Both the position numbers and the translations under genes were made by a program. From an uncultured Gammaproteobacteria bacterium (lineage in GTDB: Bacteria; Pseudomonadota; Gammaproteobacteria; Steroidobacterales; JABDMI01), in NCBI GenBank assembly GCA_938039225.1, contig CALHVH010000005.1, positions 1-9,077 of the forward strand: 9,077 bases of DNA, written 5' to 3'. Below the pieces are notes generated by a model. That model made no database searches and was not told the origin of the DNA. It worked only from the letters and a program-made list of their open reading frames with translations. This document shows positions 1 through 6,693 of the stretch, in pieces (within the stretch, counting starts at the first letter, position 1; every line of letters starts with the position of its first letter).

Positions 1-1
1 A

Positions 2-439
2 GATTTAATGGATCTTAGTCTTGCTTGCTTACAACGATCGCGTAAACGATTAAGTAAATACTCTCCAAAAATTATTAGACATAATATACTCGAGACACCT
101 TTAGAAGACGATAAGCACTATGATTCAATCGGCATCAATTATGTTATGCATTGTGTTGCAGGTGACTATAAAGTTAAGGGGATAGCATTTACTAATTTAA
201 AAAAACTGCTCAAAAATAACGGTGTTTTATTTGGGGCTTGTGTTTTACCAACTGAAAAATCAAGTCATTTGGCAAAATTCTTTATGGCAGTGCTCGATAA
301 GCTTGGTATTTTTAATACCTCAGGAGATAAAGTGGAAGATTTGGTTCTAGTTTTAGAGAAAAATTTCGATAATGTAACGGTAGAAATAAAATCTTCAGTT
401 GTTTTATTTGTAGCCAGCGATAATAAAGAAGGCTATTAA
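2..439 (+). CDS. Class I SAM-dependent methyltransferase, 5'-truncated by window edge
   Basis: The reading frame is open from the left edge and ends at TAA (437-439). An ATG at position 8 is unlikely to be the true start. The residues around it (D-L-M-D-L-S, then a basic helix QRSRKRL) look like the acidic loop and following helix after beta-2 of a Rossmann methyltransferase, so the glycine-rich SAM motif I should lie upstream of the window. The visible part continues with Y-D-S-I-G-I-N-Y-V-M-H-C, a typical motif-IV strand, and then N-N-G-V-L-F-G, the post-IV 'L..gG.lfg' turn. The substrate cannot be read from this fragment. The N-terminal half is unseen, so whether the gene is intact is unknown. 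It ends 3 bp from the convergent hydrolase gene, leaving no room for a separate terminator. Confidence 0.75.
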   Translation, partial: DLMDLSLACLQRSRKRLSKYSPKIIRHNILETPLEDDKHYDSIGINYVMHCVAGDYKVKGIAFTNLKKLLKNNGVLFGACVLPTEKSSHLAKFFMAVLDKLGIFNTSGDKVEDLVLVLEKNFDNVTVEIKSSVVLFVASDNKEGY

Positions 440-442
440 TGT

Positions 443-1207
443 TCAAGCAAAATAGTAACGTTGTGATTCGAAGTCAGTAAATTTCTTCCATTTACCTTCT
501 TCTTGACGCAGTCTATCTGCAATTAAATACATCACAGAAGCGTTCATGCCTAATCCGGTATGAGCGCTTTTTACCTCTATATTTTCTGCAATTTTTGATT
601 CTTTTTCTTGAGCTATCTTCCAATTCACAATGCCATCTGTTTTACTGAAAATTGCAGTACATGGAATTTTTGGCACAGGCTTACTGGCTTTTTCAATTTT
701 ATTTCTAAACTCTGGATCAGAAAAACGGTTGCCACTAATCAGTTGATACATACCTGCAGTTAAAGCGCCGCTGATATCTTTACCTATTGGGCTGCCTAGG
801 CAAATGACAGAACGCACCCATTTGGGATGTTGTCTAGCAAGTTCTCTTGCAAATGTGCCACCTAAACTCCAACCGACTAAACTGACTTTTTGACCGTAAT
901 CATTAAAATGTTTTTCAAGCTCTTGCGACATTCGTTTTTCTACGTCGCGATATTTATTCAAACCTAAATTTAAACCTAAGTTCCAAGGCTGGGCCGCATA
1001 GCCCCATTTATTTAAAAAGTATCGAATAAATACCGTAGAAAAATCTCCCGCCATAAAACCTGGTAAAACCATCACTGGATGACCGTCACCTGGAGGTAAG
1101 CTATTTAAATATTGCCGTTCAGCAGCCAGATTTGTTGCACTAAAAAAACTGCGCCAGCCTTCAAGACCAGCTAAATAAAGTGGTGGGTGAGAAATATTAT
1201 TACTCAA
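443..1207 (-). CDS. Alpha/beta hydrolase (serine esterase/lipase-like), TTG start
   Basis: The 254-aa protein has an alpha/beta-hydrolase layout. An oxyanion-hole strand H-P-V-M-V-L-P-G-F lies at about 43-51, the nucleophile elbow G-W-S-L-G at 112-116 gives catalytic Ser114, the probable acid is Asp191 (S-K-T-D-G), and the probable base is His216 (S-A-H-T-G). No signal peptide is visible, so it is probably cytoplasmic. The start is TTG (1205-1207) with AGGA six bases upstream. No ATG lies between the upstream in-frame stop (1226-1228) and this TTG, and the next internal Met is residue 46, inside the oxyanion strand, so TTG is the best choice. It follows fadD on the same strand but beyond a terminator. 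Release of fatty acids from esters or thioesters to feed FadD is inferred from position only; the substrate is unknown. Confidence 0.85.
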   Translation of the reverse strand: MSNNISHPPLYLAGLEGWRSFFSATNLAAERQYLNSLPPGDGHPVMVLPGFMAGDFSTVFIRYFLNKWGYAAQPWNLGLNLGLNKYRDVEKRMSQELEKHFNDYGQKVSLVGWSLGGTFARELARQHPKWVRSVICLGSPIGKDISGALTAGMYQLISGNRFSDPEFRNKIEKASKPVPKIPCTAIFSKTDGIVNWKIAQEKESKIAENIEVKSAHTGLGMNASVMYLIADRLRQEEGKWKKFTDFESQRYYFA

Positions 1208-1230
1208 AGGTGTTCCTAGGATAAATTAAT

Positions 1231-1254
1231 AAAAAGCCGACAGATTGTCGGCTT
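1231..1254 (-). terminator. Rho-independent terminator downstream of fadD
   Basis: On the minus strand AAGCCGACA pairs perfectly with TGTCGGCTT across a three-base loop (ATC), giving a 9-bp stem. A T-run follows the GC-rich part of the stem (GGCTTTTTATT). It begins 10 bp after the fadD stop, an ideal place to end fadD transcripts. It also sits 23 bp before the hydrolase start, so hydrolase expression would need read-through or a promoter overlapping this element. Confidence 0.85.
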
Positions 1255-1264
1255 CTCTAAGCAT

Positions 1265-2935
1265 TTAGGCATTTGCTTCATCGCGTAAATGTCTACGTAG
1301 AATTTTTCCTACATTAGATTTAGGCAACTCGTCTTTAAACTCTATATGTTTTGGTACCTTATAGGCGGTTAAATTCTCTCTACAAAATGCAACAACATCT
1401 TCTTCAGTTAAATTTGCATCACTTTTTACAACATATAACTTAACGACTTCACCCGAACGAGGATGAGCCACGCCGACTGCAGCGGCCTCAAGAATACCTG
1501 GATGCATAACGGCAACGCCTTCAATTTCATTAGGATAAACATTGAAACCCGAAGTTAAAATCATGTCTTTTTTGCGGTCAGAGATATAGAAATAACCTTT
1601 TTCATCTACATGGCCAATATCACCTGAACGGAACCAACCATTAGGATGAAAGGTTTCGGCAGTAGCTTCTGGTCTGCCCCAATAGCCTTTCATTACTTGT
1701 GGGCCTTTAATGCAAATTTCACCTACTTCACCAATGGGCAATTCTTCGCCGTCATCATTACGAATGCTGAACTCGGTGGAAGAAATAGGTACGCCTATAG
1801 AACCATTAAAGGACGTGTTGTTCATCGGATTCATACTGGCGGCAGGTGATGTTTCGGTTAGGCCATAGGCTTCAATGAGTGGTGCGCCTGTGATCTCTTG
1901 CCATTGTTCAGCTACGGCTTTTTGTACAGCCATGCCGCCACCTAAGGCAACTCGTAATGAACTGAAATCAACATCTTTAAATCCAGGTGTATTTAATAAG
2001 GCGTTAAATAAAGTGTTTACGCCTGTTATGGAAGTAAAGCGCGTATTAGCAAGCGTTTTTACAAAACCAGCGAAGTCACGCGGATTGGTAATTAATATAT
2101 TCTCAGCACCTAGTTTCATAAATACCAAGCAATTCGCTGTGAGTGAGAAGATATGATAAAGCGGTAATGCCGTGATAATTGCTTCATCACCTTCTTTGGT
2201 AATTGTGCCAATCCAAGCTGAAGCTTGTAATAAATTAGAGACCATATTTCCATGCGTCAGCTCAGCGCCTTTGGAAACACCAGTAGTGCCGCCTGTATAT
2301 TGAAGAAAGGCCGTGCTGGCATGATCAAGTTCTACTTCATCCATTTCTTGCCATTTACCTTCGGCAAGTACTTGTTTGTAATTTAAAGTGTCTGGAATAT
2401 TCCAAGCAGGGATCATTTTCTTAATACGTTTTACGGCAAAATTCATGATCCTGCCTTTTAAACCCGGTAAAGCATCACCAATCTGTGTGGTGATTACGGT
2501 TTTCACTTCAGTTCTATCAATAACTTCTTGCAGAACAGAGGCAAAATTCTCAAGAATCAAAATAGCTTTAGCACCGGAATCATTCAATTGATGCTCTAAT
2601 TCACGTGGTGTATACAGAGGGTTAACATTGACAACAACTAGACCGGCACGTAAGGCCCCAAAACAAGCTACCGGGTACTGAAGCAAGTTAGGCATCATTA
2701 AGGCTACACGATCACCCTTATTCAACCCCGCTACTTTTTGCAAATAAGCCGCAAAATGACGACTTTGCTCTTCTAACTCAGCATAAGAGATGGATTTGCC
2801 AAAGTTAGTAAAGGCTTTATTGTTGCTAAATTTGGCGCAACTTTTTTCGATAATATCTTTGAGAGAGCTGAACTCATTTACATCAATCTCATGTGGTACG
2901 CCGCTTGGGTACTCGTTTAGCCAAATTTTTTCCAT
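1265..2935 (-). CDS. fadD: Long-chain-fatty-acid--CoA ligase FadD
   Basis: FadD is an acyl-CoA synthetase that activates long-chain fatty acids with ATP and CoA at the inner face of the membrane for beta-oxidation or lipid synthesis. The 556-aa product aligns from memory with E. coli FadD (561 aa) along its whole length, including the start M-E-K-I-W-L-N-E-Y-P. Adenylate-forming motifs are in order: P-loop YTGGTTGVSKG (213-223), YGLTE (357-361), GWFRSGD (433-439), the FadD/FACS signature region DRKKDMILTSG...NEIE (453-472), and PKSNVGKILRR (538-548) with catalytic Lys544. A TTG 15 bp upstream is also in frame, but it overlaps the ribosome site: TTGAGGATCTTATTC precedes the ATG, with GAGG nine bases away, so ATG at 2935 is the start. 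No PsrA- or FadR-like operator was recognised upstream. Confidence 0.97.
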   Translation of the reverse strand: MEKIWLNEYPSGVPHEIDVNEFSSLKDIIEKSCAKFSNNKAFTNFGKSISYAELEEQSRHFAAYLQKVAGLNKGDRVALMMPNLLQYPVACFGALRAGLVVVNVNPLYTPRELEHQLNDSGAKAILILENFASVLQEVIDRTEVKTVITTQIGDALPGLKGRIMNFAVKRIKKMIPAWNIPDTLNYKQVLAEGKWQEMDEVELDHASTAFLQYTGGTTGVSKGAELTHGNMVSNLLQASAWIGTITKEGDEAIITALPLYHIFSLTANCLVFMKLGAENILITNPRDFAGFVKTLANTRFTSITGVNTLFNALLNTPGFKDVDFSSLRVALGGGMAVQKAVAEQWQEITGAPLIEAYGLTETSPAASMNPMNNTSFNGSIGVPISSTEFSIRNDDGEELPIGEVGEICIKGPQVMKGYWGRPEATAETFHPNGWFRSGDIGHVDEKGYFYISDRKKDMILTSGFNVYPNEIEGVAVMHPGILEAAAVGVAHPRSGEVVKLYVVKSDANLTEEDVVAFCRENLTAYKVPKHIEFKDELPKSNVGKILRRHLRDEANA

Positions 2936-3098
2936 GAATAAGATCCTCAATCGATAGGGGGTTTGATTAAATTATTTAAAATTAAAATAATGCTGAATTT
3001 ATTCCTCTTACTATATATCATAAGACTTTATTTAAGGAATCATTTTGAGGCATTTTTGCTGTATTGCACAAAATTAATGCAGACCCTCTAAAAAGATA
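2936..3098. promoter_or_regulatory. Divergent intergenic region between fadD and the Nudix gene
   Basis: This AT-rich 163-bp spacer must hold the promoters of both divergent transcripts. On the minus strand a TATGAT (3017-3022) could be a fadD -10 box, but no convincing -35 lies 16-18 bp upstream. On the plus strand TTGCAC (3064-3069) and TCTAAA (3087-3092) are 17 bp apart, which would place the start of transcription almost at the Nudix ATG. Both assignments are weak. The only firm element is the fadD Shine-Dalgarno GAGG near 2945-2948. Confidence 0.35.
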
Positions 3099-3518
3099 AT
3101 GACCCCACGTTATTCTGCTGGAATAGTACCCATTCGTTACGCGCATTCTGGCATGCCAGAACTCTTGATGTTGCGTGTTTATAAACTGTGGGATTTCCCA
3201 AAGGGTATGTTGGAAGGGGATGAGGATCACTTAACGGCTGCGATTCGTGAATTAGCCGAAGAAACCACCTTAACTGATTGTCATTTTAGGTGGGGACATG
3301 ATTTTGTTGAAACGGGTCCATATTCCCAAGGTAAATATTCTCGTTATTTTTTGGGTGAGTGTCTTGAGGGTGATGTCTCTTTACCCATTAATCCAGAGTT
3401 AGGCCGACCTGAACATCATGATTTTAGATGGATGACGGTACCTGAAGCTCGTTCATTAGTACGTCCTCGATTATTGCCTGTGTTTGATTGGATTGAACAA
3501 GTGTTAAATATCCGTTGA
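3099..3518 (+). CDS. Nudix hydrolase, Ap4A-hydrolase-like
   Basis: Nudix enzymes use divalent metals to hydrolyse nucleoside diphosphates linked to another moiety. The 139-aa protein is a single Nudix domain. The box G-x5-E-x7-R-E-U-x-E-E-x-G-U runs from Gly36 through Glu42, Arg50, Glu51, Glu54 and Glu55, so the metal-binding glutamates are present. The late conserved Gly is replaced by Thr57 (E-E-T-T-L). The tail, with H-H-D-F-R-W and a following P-E-A-R helix (106-119), recalls asymmetric diadenosine tetraphosphatases of the NUDT2 type, so dinucleoside polyphosphate cleavage is the best guess. The Shine-Dalgarno is poor (AAAAGATA before ATG). It lies 34 bp upstream of ycgN on the same strand and is probably co-transcribed with it. 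Confidence 0.88.
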   Translation: MTPRYSAGIVPIRYAHSGMPELLMLRVYKLWDFPKGMLEGDEDHLTAAIRELAEETTLTDCHFRWGHDFVETGPYSQGKYSRYFLGECLEGDVSLPINPELGRPEHHDFRWMTVPEARSLVRPRLLPVFDWIEQVLNIR

Positions 3519-3552
3519 TTTCATCCAAGAAATTATTAACTGTAGAGAAAGC

Positions 3553-4005
3553 ATGCCACGACAAAAACCTTTTTGGAAATCCAAAACCATAGATGAAATG
3601 AGTGAAAGCGAGTGGGAGTCTTTATGTGATGGATGTGCTCGATGTTGTTTGCATAAGCTGGACTTTGAAGAAGAAAAAAAAGTTTATTACACCGCGGTAT
3701 CTTGCCGTTATTTGGATACGGATAAATGTCAGTGCACTCAATATGAAAAACGCCATGAGTTAGTGCCAGACTGTGTAAAAGTTTCACCAGAGATGTTGCG
3801 AGAAGATTGTACGTGGTTACCAAAAACTTGTGCCTATAGAAGACTTGCTGAAGGTCGAGATATTCCTCGCTGGCATCCGCTTAAAACCGGTAGACAAGAA
3901 AGTGTTCACGAAGCCGGTATCTCAGTGCGAGGGCGAACTATTTCTGAAGAAGGTGTTCCAGATGAAGTGTTAGATGAATATATTATTCATTGGGTTAAAG
4001 CCTAA
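3553..4005 (+). CDS. ycgN: YcgN-family (UPF0260) CxxCxxCC cysteine-cluster protein
   Basis: The 150-aa product matches the YcgN/UPF0260 family in length and pattern. It has an N-terminal F-W-K-S-K motif, then C25-x2-C28-x2-C31-C32, the hallmark of the putative zinc- or iron-chelating CxxCxxCC domain. Further cysteines at 51, 59, 61, 74, 86 and 93 make ten in the first 93 residues. The W-L-P-K-T-C-A-Y-R-R-L-A-E-G segment and the W-H-P-L motif are typical of the family. No signal peptide or membrane segment is visible, so it is cytoplasmic. The biochemical role is not established. A purine-rich AGAGAAAGC precedes the ATG, and the gene sits 34 bp after the Nudix gene as the second gene of a likely operon. 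Confidence 0.92.
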   Translation: MPRQKPFWKSKTIDEMSESEWESLCDGCARCCLHKLDFEEEKKVYYTAVSCRYLDTDKCQCTQYEKRHELVPDCVKVSPEMLREDCTWLPKTCAYRRLAEGRDIPRWHPLKTGRQESVHEAGISVRGRTISEEGVPDEVLDEYIIHWVKA

Positions 4006-4028
4006 ATACTTAATTGCGCTTAATCTAC

Positions 4029-4042
4029 ACACTGAGAAGTGT
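4029..4042 (+). terminator. Weak hairpin in convergent gap, possible ycgN terminator
   Basis: ACACT-GAGA-AGTGT forms a 5-bp stem with a four-base loop followed by TTACAA, 23 bp after the ycgN stop. The stem is short and the T-tract poor, so it would be a weak terminator at best. A second AT-only dyad (TATATT at 4057-4062, AATATA at 4071-4076) lies closer to the opposing gene. Either could serve the convergent ends; neither is convincing. Confidence 0.25.
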
Positions 4043-4079
4043 TTACAAGAGAGCGATATATTAATCGACCAATATAAAT

Positions 4080-5360
4080 TTAATCGCCAGCTTTTTTATC
4101 AATGATTGTATCCTTATGTTCTTCATCTTCGTGACGAATAGATTGCATGGCTGCAACGGATTCTTTATTAAGAACTTTGTCATTAATCCACTTTTGAATG
4201 TCAGTCCAAATTAAATCGATATTTTTTTGTGTGGGCATTGTGCCAGCACGTTTAAGCTCTACGGTAAGCATGGGAATGTTTTTTTGCACACCCACATAAC
4301 GTCCCATAGAACCAGGATAAGTTCCCAAGATTTTCAATTGGAGAGGGCCTAATTTTTTTGGCGGTTCAATCGGCCCATCACTATCTACAATTCCATAAGG
4401 AGCATGAATAGAAATAACGGCATGTGGCTTGAACTCATTAATTTGTTGAACTATCCATTGTGTTTCGATTTCACTGCCACCACTTTCTCCAGGATATCGC
4501 CTCGGGTCTCTGCCACGTTTATCTATCCAGTATTTATGTGCAAATTCATCCCAGTCTTCTGTAGGAAAATTTCTATTTAGATCCACATCGTTGGCGTTCA
4601 TACGTTTGGATTGACCATCAGGTTGCAATAAGCCATCCGGGTTTAAGATAGGAATAACGCGCCAATGATAATCGTTTATAGAAGAGTTAGTGCTTGATGA
4701 ATAGTCATTGGCAAGTTTATTTAGCCATTTAAAGCTTATGCTAACCCCACTAAACTCATCGCCATGAATTCCACCGACTAGCAGGATACGAATTTTCTCT
4801 TTGGTTGTTTCACTGGGGACTTCGGTAATAAAGTCTCTAAAGGTAAGCGGTCTGGATTGATTAGAAACGACTCCGCTAAGTTTCAGCTTGGCATTTTTGC
4901 AGTCTTGTACATTTACCGAACCAAGCTTTTCACCTACTGTTTCACAATAGCGATCAATGATTTTTTGATTTTCTAATGCTATCAGTTCGCTATCTGAAAA
5001 AATTTCATTAACTAGTTCGGTTACGGGTTCGATTTTTTCTTCTTTGGGGTTTTCAATGACTTGTTTGTTTATAGTGGATGTTTCTATAACAGAGGTTTCT
5101 TGACGGGTTTTAGGAGAACGAGTCTGAGTCTGAGTCTCTTGCATACTCTTGGTTTCAGGTTTTTGAATACCATGTACAAGATTGTATTCAGCCGTTTCAA
5201 TCTGTTTGTATTTATGAGCGAGATAAAAAACCTGCGACAATAAAAAAAACATCATTGCACTAAATAGAAGTAGTGCAATGAGTTCGATTTTATTTAAAGG
5301 TTGAGACTGTGCGTTTATTATTGTTTTATTTGCAATCATTCTGAGCTTGGTTCCTGTCAT
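4080..5360 (-). CDS. Membrane-anchored M14 zinc carboxypeptidase, MpaA-like
   Basis: The 426-aa protein has one hydrophobic segment (about 25-48), a polar low-complexity linker rich in T, Q, E and K (about 50-115), and a C-terminal M14 domain (about 185-395). Expected zinc ligands are His199 and Glu202 (G-G-I-H-G-D-E) and His319 (I-S-I-H-A-P). Substrate-binding N-R lies in DLNRNFP (260-266), and the general base is Glu368 (T-V-E-L). The NPDG and NANDVDLNRNFP pattern resembles murein peptide amidase A, which cleaves gamma-D-Glu-meso-DAP bonds; specificity is inferred. Basic residues before the helix favour an N-in anchor with the enzyme in the periplasm. Cys139 and Cys154 could then form a disulfide. 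It is the last gene of a three-gene operon, 24 bp after the previous stop. No Shine-Dalgarno precedes the ATG; Met8 is an alternative start. Confidence 0.88.
   Translation of the reverse strand: MTGTKLRMIANKTIINAQSQPLNKIELIALLLFSAMMFFLLSQVFYLAHKYKQIETAEYNLVHGIQKPETKSMQETQTQTRSPKTRQETSVIETSTINKQVIENPKEEKIEPVTELVNEIFSDSELIALENQKIIDRYCETVGEKLGSVNVQDCKNAKLKLSGVVSNQSRPLTFRDFITEVPSETTKEKIRILLVGGIHGDEFSGVSISFKWLNKLANDYSSSTNSSINDYHWRVIPILNPDGLLQPDGQSKRMNANDVDLNRNFPTEDWDEFAHKYWIDKRGRDPRRYPGESGGSEIETQWIVQQINEFKPHAVISIHAPYGIVDSDGPIEPPKKLGPLQLKILGTYPGSMGRYVGVQKNIPMLTVELKRAGTMPTQKNIDLIWTDIQKWINDKVLNKESVAAMQSIRHEDEEHKDTIIDKKAGD
5120..5137 (-). repeat. Three tandem hexamers inside the M14 linker
   Basis: The plus strand carries GAGTCT three times in a row. 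On the coding strand this gives the alternating T-Q pattern of the linker (M-Q-E-T-Q-T-Q-T-R). Gain or loss of a six-base unit would change linker length by two residues without a frameshift. Confidence 0.7.
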
Positions 5361-5371
5361 CCATGACAGGA
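5352..5371 (-). promoter_or_regulatory. Hairpin spanning the start codon of the M14 peptidase
   Basis: In the transcript, TCCTGTCA and TGACAGGA can pair (8 bp, 4-base loop TGGA), and the ATG at 5360-5358 lies at the junction of loop and stem. Such a structure could limit initiation at that ATG. The base pairing is exact; the regulatory role is inference. Confidence 0.4.
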
Positions 5372-5376
5372 TTATA
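5371..5376 (-). promoter_or_regulatory. Possible internal -10 box before the M14 gene
   Basis: On the minus strand a perfect TATAAT lies between the stop of the upstream gene and the M14 start. Transcription from it would begin about four bases before the ATG, giving a nearly leaderless mRNA, which would fit the absence of a Shine-Dalgarno. The -35 region (GTGAAA at 17-bp spacing) is poor. Confidence 0.25.
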
Positions 5377-5384
5377 AAGCATGC

Positions 5385-6683
5385 TTACTTAGGTTTCACA
5401 TAAGCTCGTGGTTTTGTATCTTTGCTTAAGTAGCGATCACGCAAAAGAGTAGAGCGACTTTGCATAGTAATCATTTCACCGTTAATGATGACTTGGTCAG
5501 CAAAAGTGGTGATTTCTAAGGGATCGCCATCCCACAGTACTAAATTCGCTTTTTCGCCTACAGTGATCTCCCCTAGACCTTCTAAGCCGTAAACTTTGGC
5601 AGCATTGGTGCTGATGGCATTCAATGCCGCTTCTTTGGGTAAACCATTAGCTACGGCATTACCGGCTAATTGTCTTTGATTACGAGAGTTATGCGAATCA
5701 CCATCACCAATTAAAATAGTCACTCCAGCACTGTGTAGAAGCGCTGCGCTATCAAGTCTGGCCCCAAGTGAATCGAAACTACCCGGTAAATTGGCTAAGG
5801 GGTCGATTATTACGGCTACATCTTTCTGTGCAATTTTATCAGCCAACATCCACGCCTCAGCGGCACCAGCAATAACCAGACGAATATCAAAGTCATCGAC
5901 TAATTTTAATGCTTGATTAATTTGACTGGCACGATTGACGTTCACAACTAAAGGTATGTCACCATCTAACACGGCTTGTAATGCCTGCATATCTAAACGA
6001 CTTCCAGATAACTCACGTAAAGCTCCTGAGTCATAAGCATCTACATTGTCAGCATAGGTTTTTGCATCGTTTAAAGCTTCTCGCAGTTCTAACATGGCAG
6101 AGGCTTTTGAACCGCCAGCATGACTAAGTGCCCAACCAGAAATACTGGCGAACATGGCTATCTTTGCTTGCACAAGGTTATCAGCATCTACCGGATTACC
6201 TAAATGAATCGCTGCGCCTTGTCCTGCAAAGATTGAATGGCCATTACTTGGAGCAGAAATTGCATGCGTAATGCCTTCAATACGATTCGTGGTTATAACC
6301 GTAGAGTAAGGGTTTAAAGCCGAACTAACATCAAAACCTGCACCGTGATCTTTGTTTTCCGTTCTTTTATCAACCGTGGACGCTTCAAGTGAAATCTCCT
6401 CAAGACCTAAATAACTGTACGGGTCAATCAGCCCGGGGCTAATGGATTTGCCTGCGGCTTCGATAACGGTAGCCCCTCGCGGAACGCTAATGTCATTGCC
6501 AATAGAGATCACTTCCCCATCTTCAATCACAATAGTTGCCTTAGTTAATACACCTTGTTCGCCTTGGGTATAAATTGTGGCGTCTTTAATGACTAAAGTT
6601 TCTGCAATACTGTTAAAAGAGAAAAGCAGTAGTGTGCTTGCAATGGCGGTTTTTAGAGTACGGTTTATTGGTAAATTTTTCAT
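5385..6683 (-). CDS. Exported amidohydrolase-family protein lacking metal-binding histidines
   Basis: The 432-aa protein has a Sec signal peptide (basic start, hydrophobic 12-24, likely cleavage after S-I-A at 27) and the amidohydrolase layout: an N-terminal beta part (V-I-K-D-A-T-I-Y), a barrel, and the C-terminal signature G-E-I-T-V-G-E-K-A-N-L-V-L-W (371-384). The metal sites are degenerate. The usual D-T-H-S-H after the 'PGLI' strand is D-P-Y-S-Y (87-91), the barrel H-x-H strand is V-N-V-N (247-250), and the next His strand reads I-A-G-A-A-E-A-W (271-278). An Asp-rich G-D-G-D-S-H (326-331) sits where the catalytic Asp is expected. It is probably a non-enzymatic or altered paralogue. It has a strong ribosome site (AAGGAG, six bases before ATG) overlapping the stop codon of the upstream amidohydrolase, implying translational coupling. 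Confidence 0.85.
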   Translation of the reverse strand: MKNLPINRTLKTAIASTLLLFSFNSIAETLVIKDATIYTQGEQGVLTKATIVIEDGEVISIGNDISVPRGATVIEAAGKSISPGLIDPYSYLGLEEISLEASTVDKRTENKDHGAGFDVSSALNPYSTVITTNRIEGITHAISAPSNGHSIFAGQGAAIHLGNPVDADNLVQAKIAMFASISGWALSHAGGSKASAMLELREALNDAKTYADNVDAYDSGALRELSGSRLDMQALQAVLDGDIPLVVNVNRASQINQALKLVDDFDIRLVIAGAAEAWMLADKIAQKDVAVIIDPLANLPGSFDSLGARLDSAALLHSAGVTILIGDGDSHNSRNQRQLAGNAVANGLPKEAALNAISTNAAKVYGLEGLGEITVGEKANLVLWDGDPLEITTFADQVIINGEMITMQSRSTLLRDRYLSKDTKPRAYVKPK

Positions 6684-6693
6684 AATCTTCTCC

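Noticed and set aside
2936..2950. In-frame TTG at 2950 as the fadD start, giving five extra residues
   Set aside because: The TTG overlaps the GAGG ribosome site that serves the ATG at 2935, and the protein from that ATG begins like E. coli FadD.
2951..3098. PsrA- or FadR-type operator upstream of fadD
   Set aside because: Only a lone GTTTG half-site was seen near 2961; no matching inverted half-site lies at the expected spacing.
3018..3823. Minus-strand open frames at 3018-3230 and 3536-3823
   Set aside because: They lie antisense to the well-supported Nudix and ycgN genes, and their translations show no recognisable domain or composition of a real protein.
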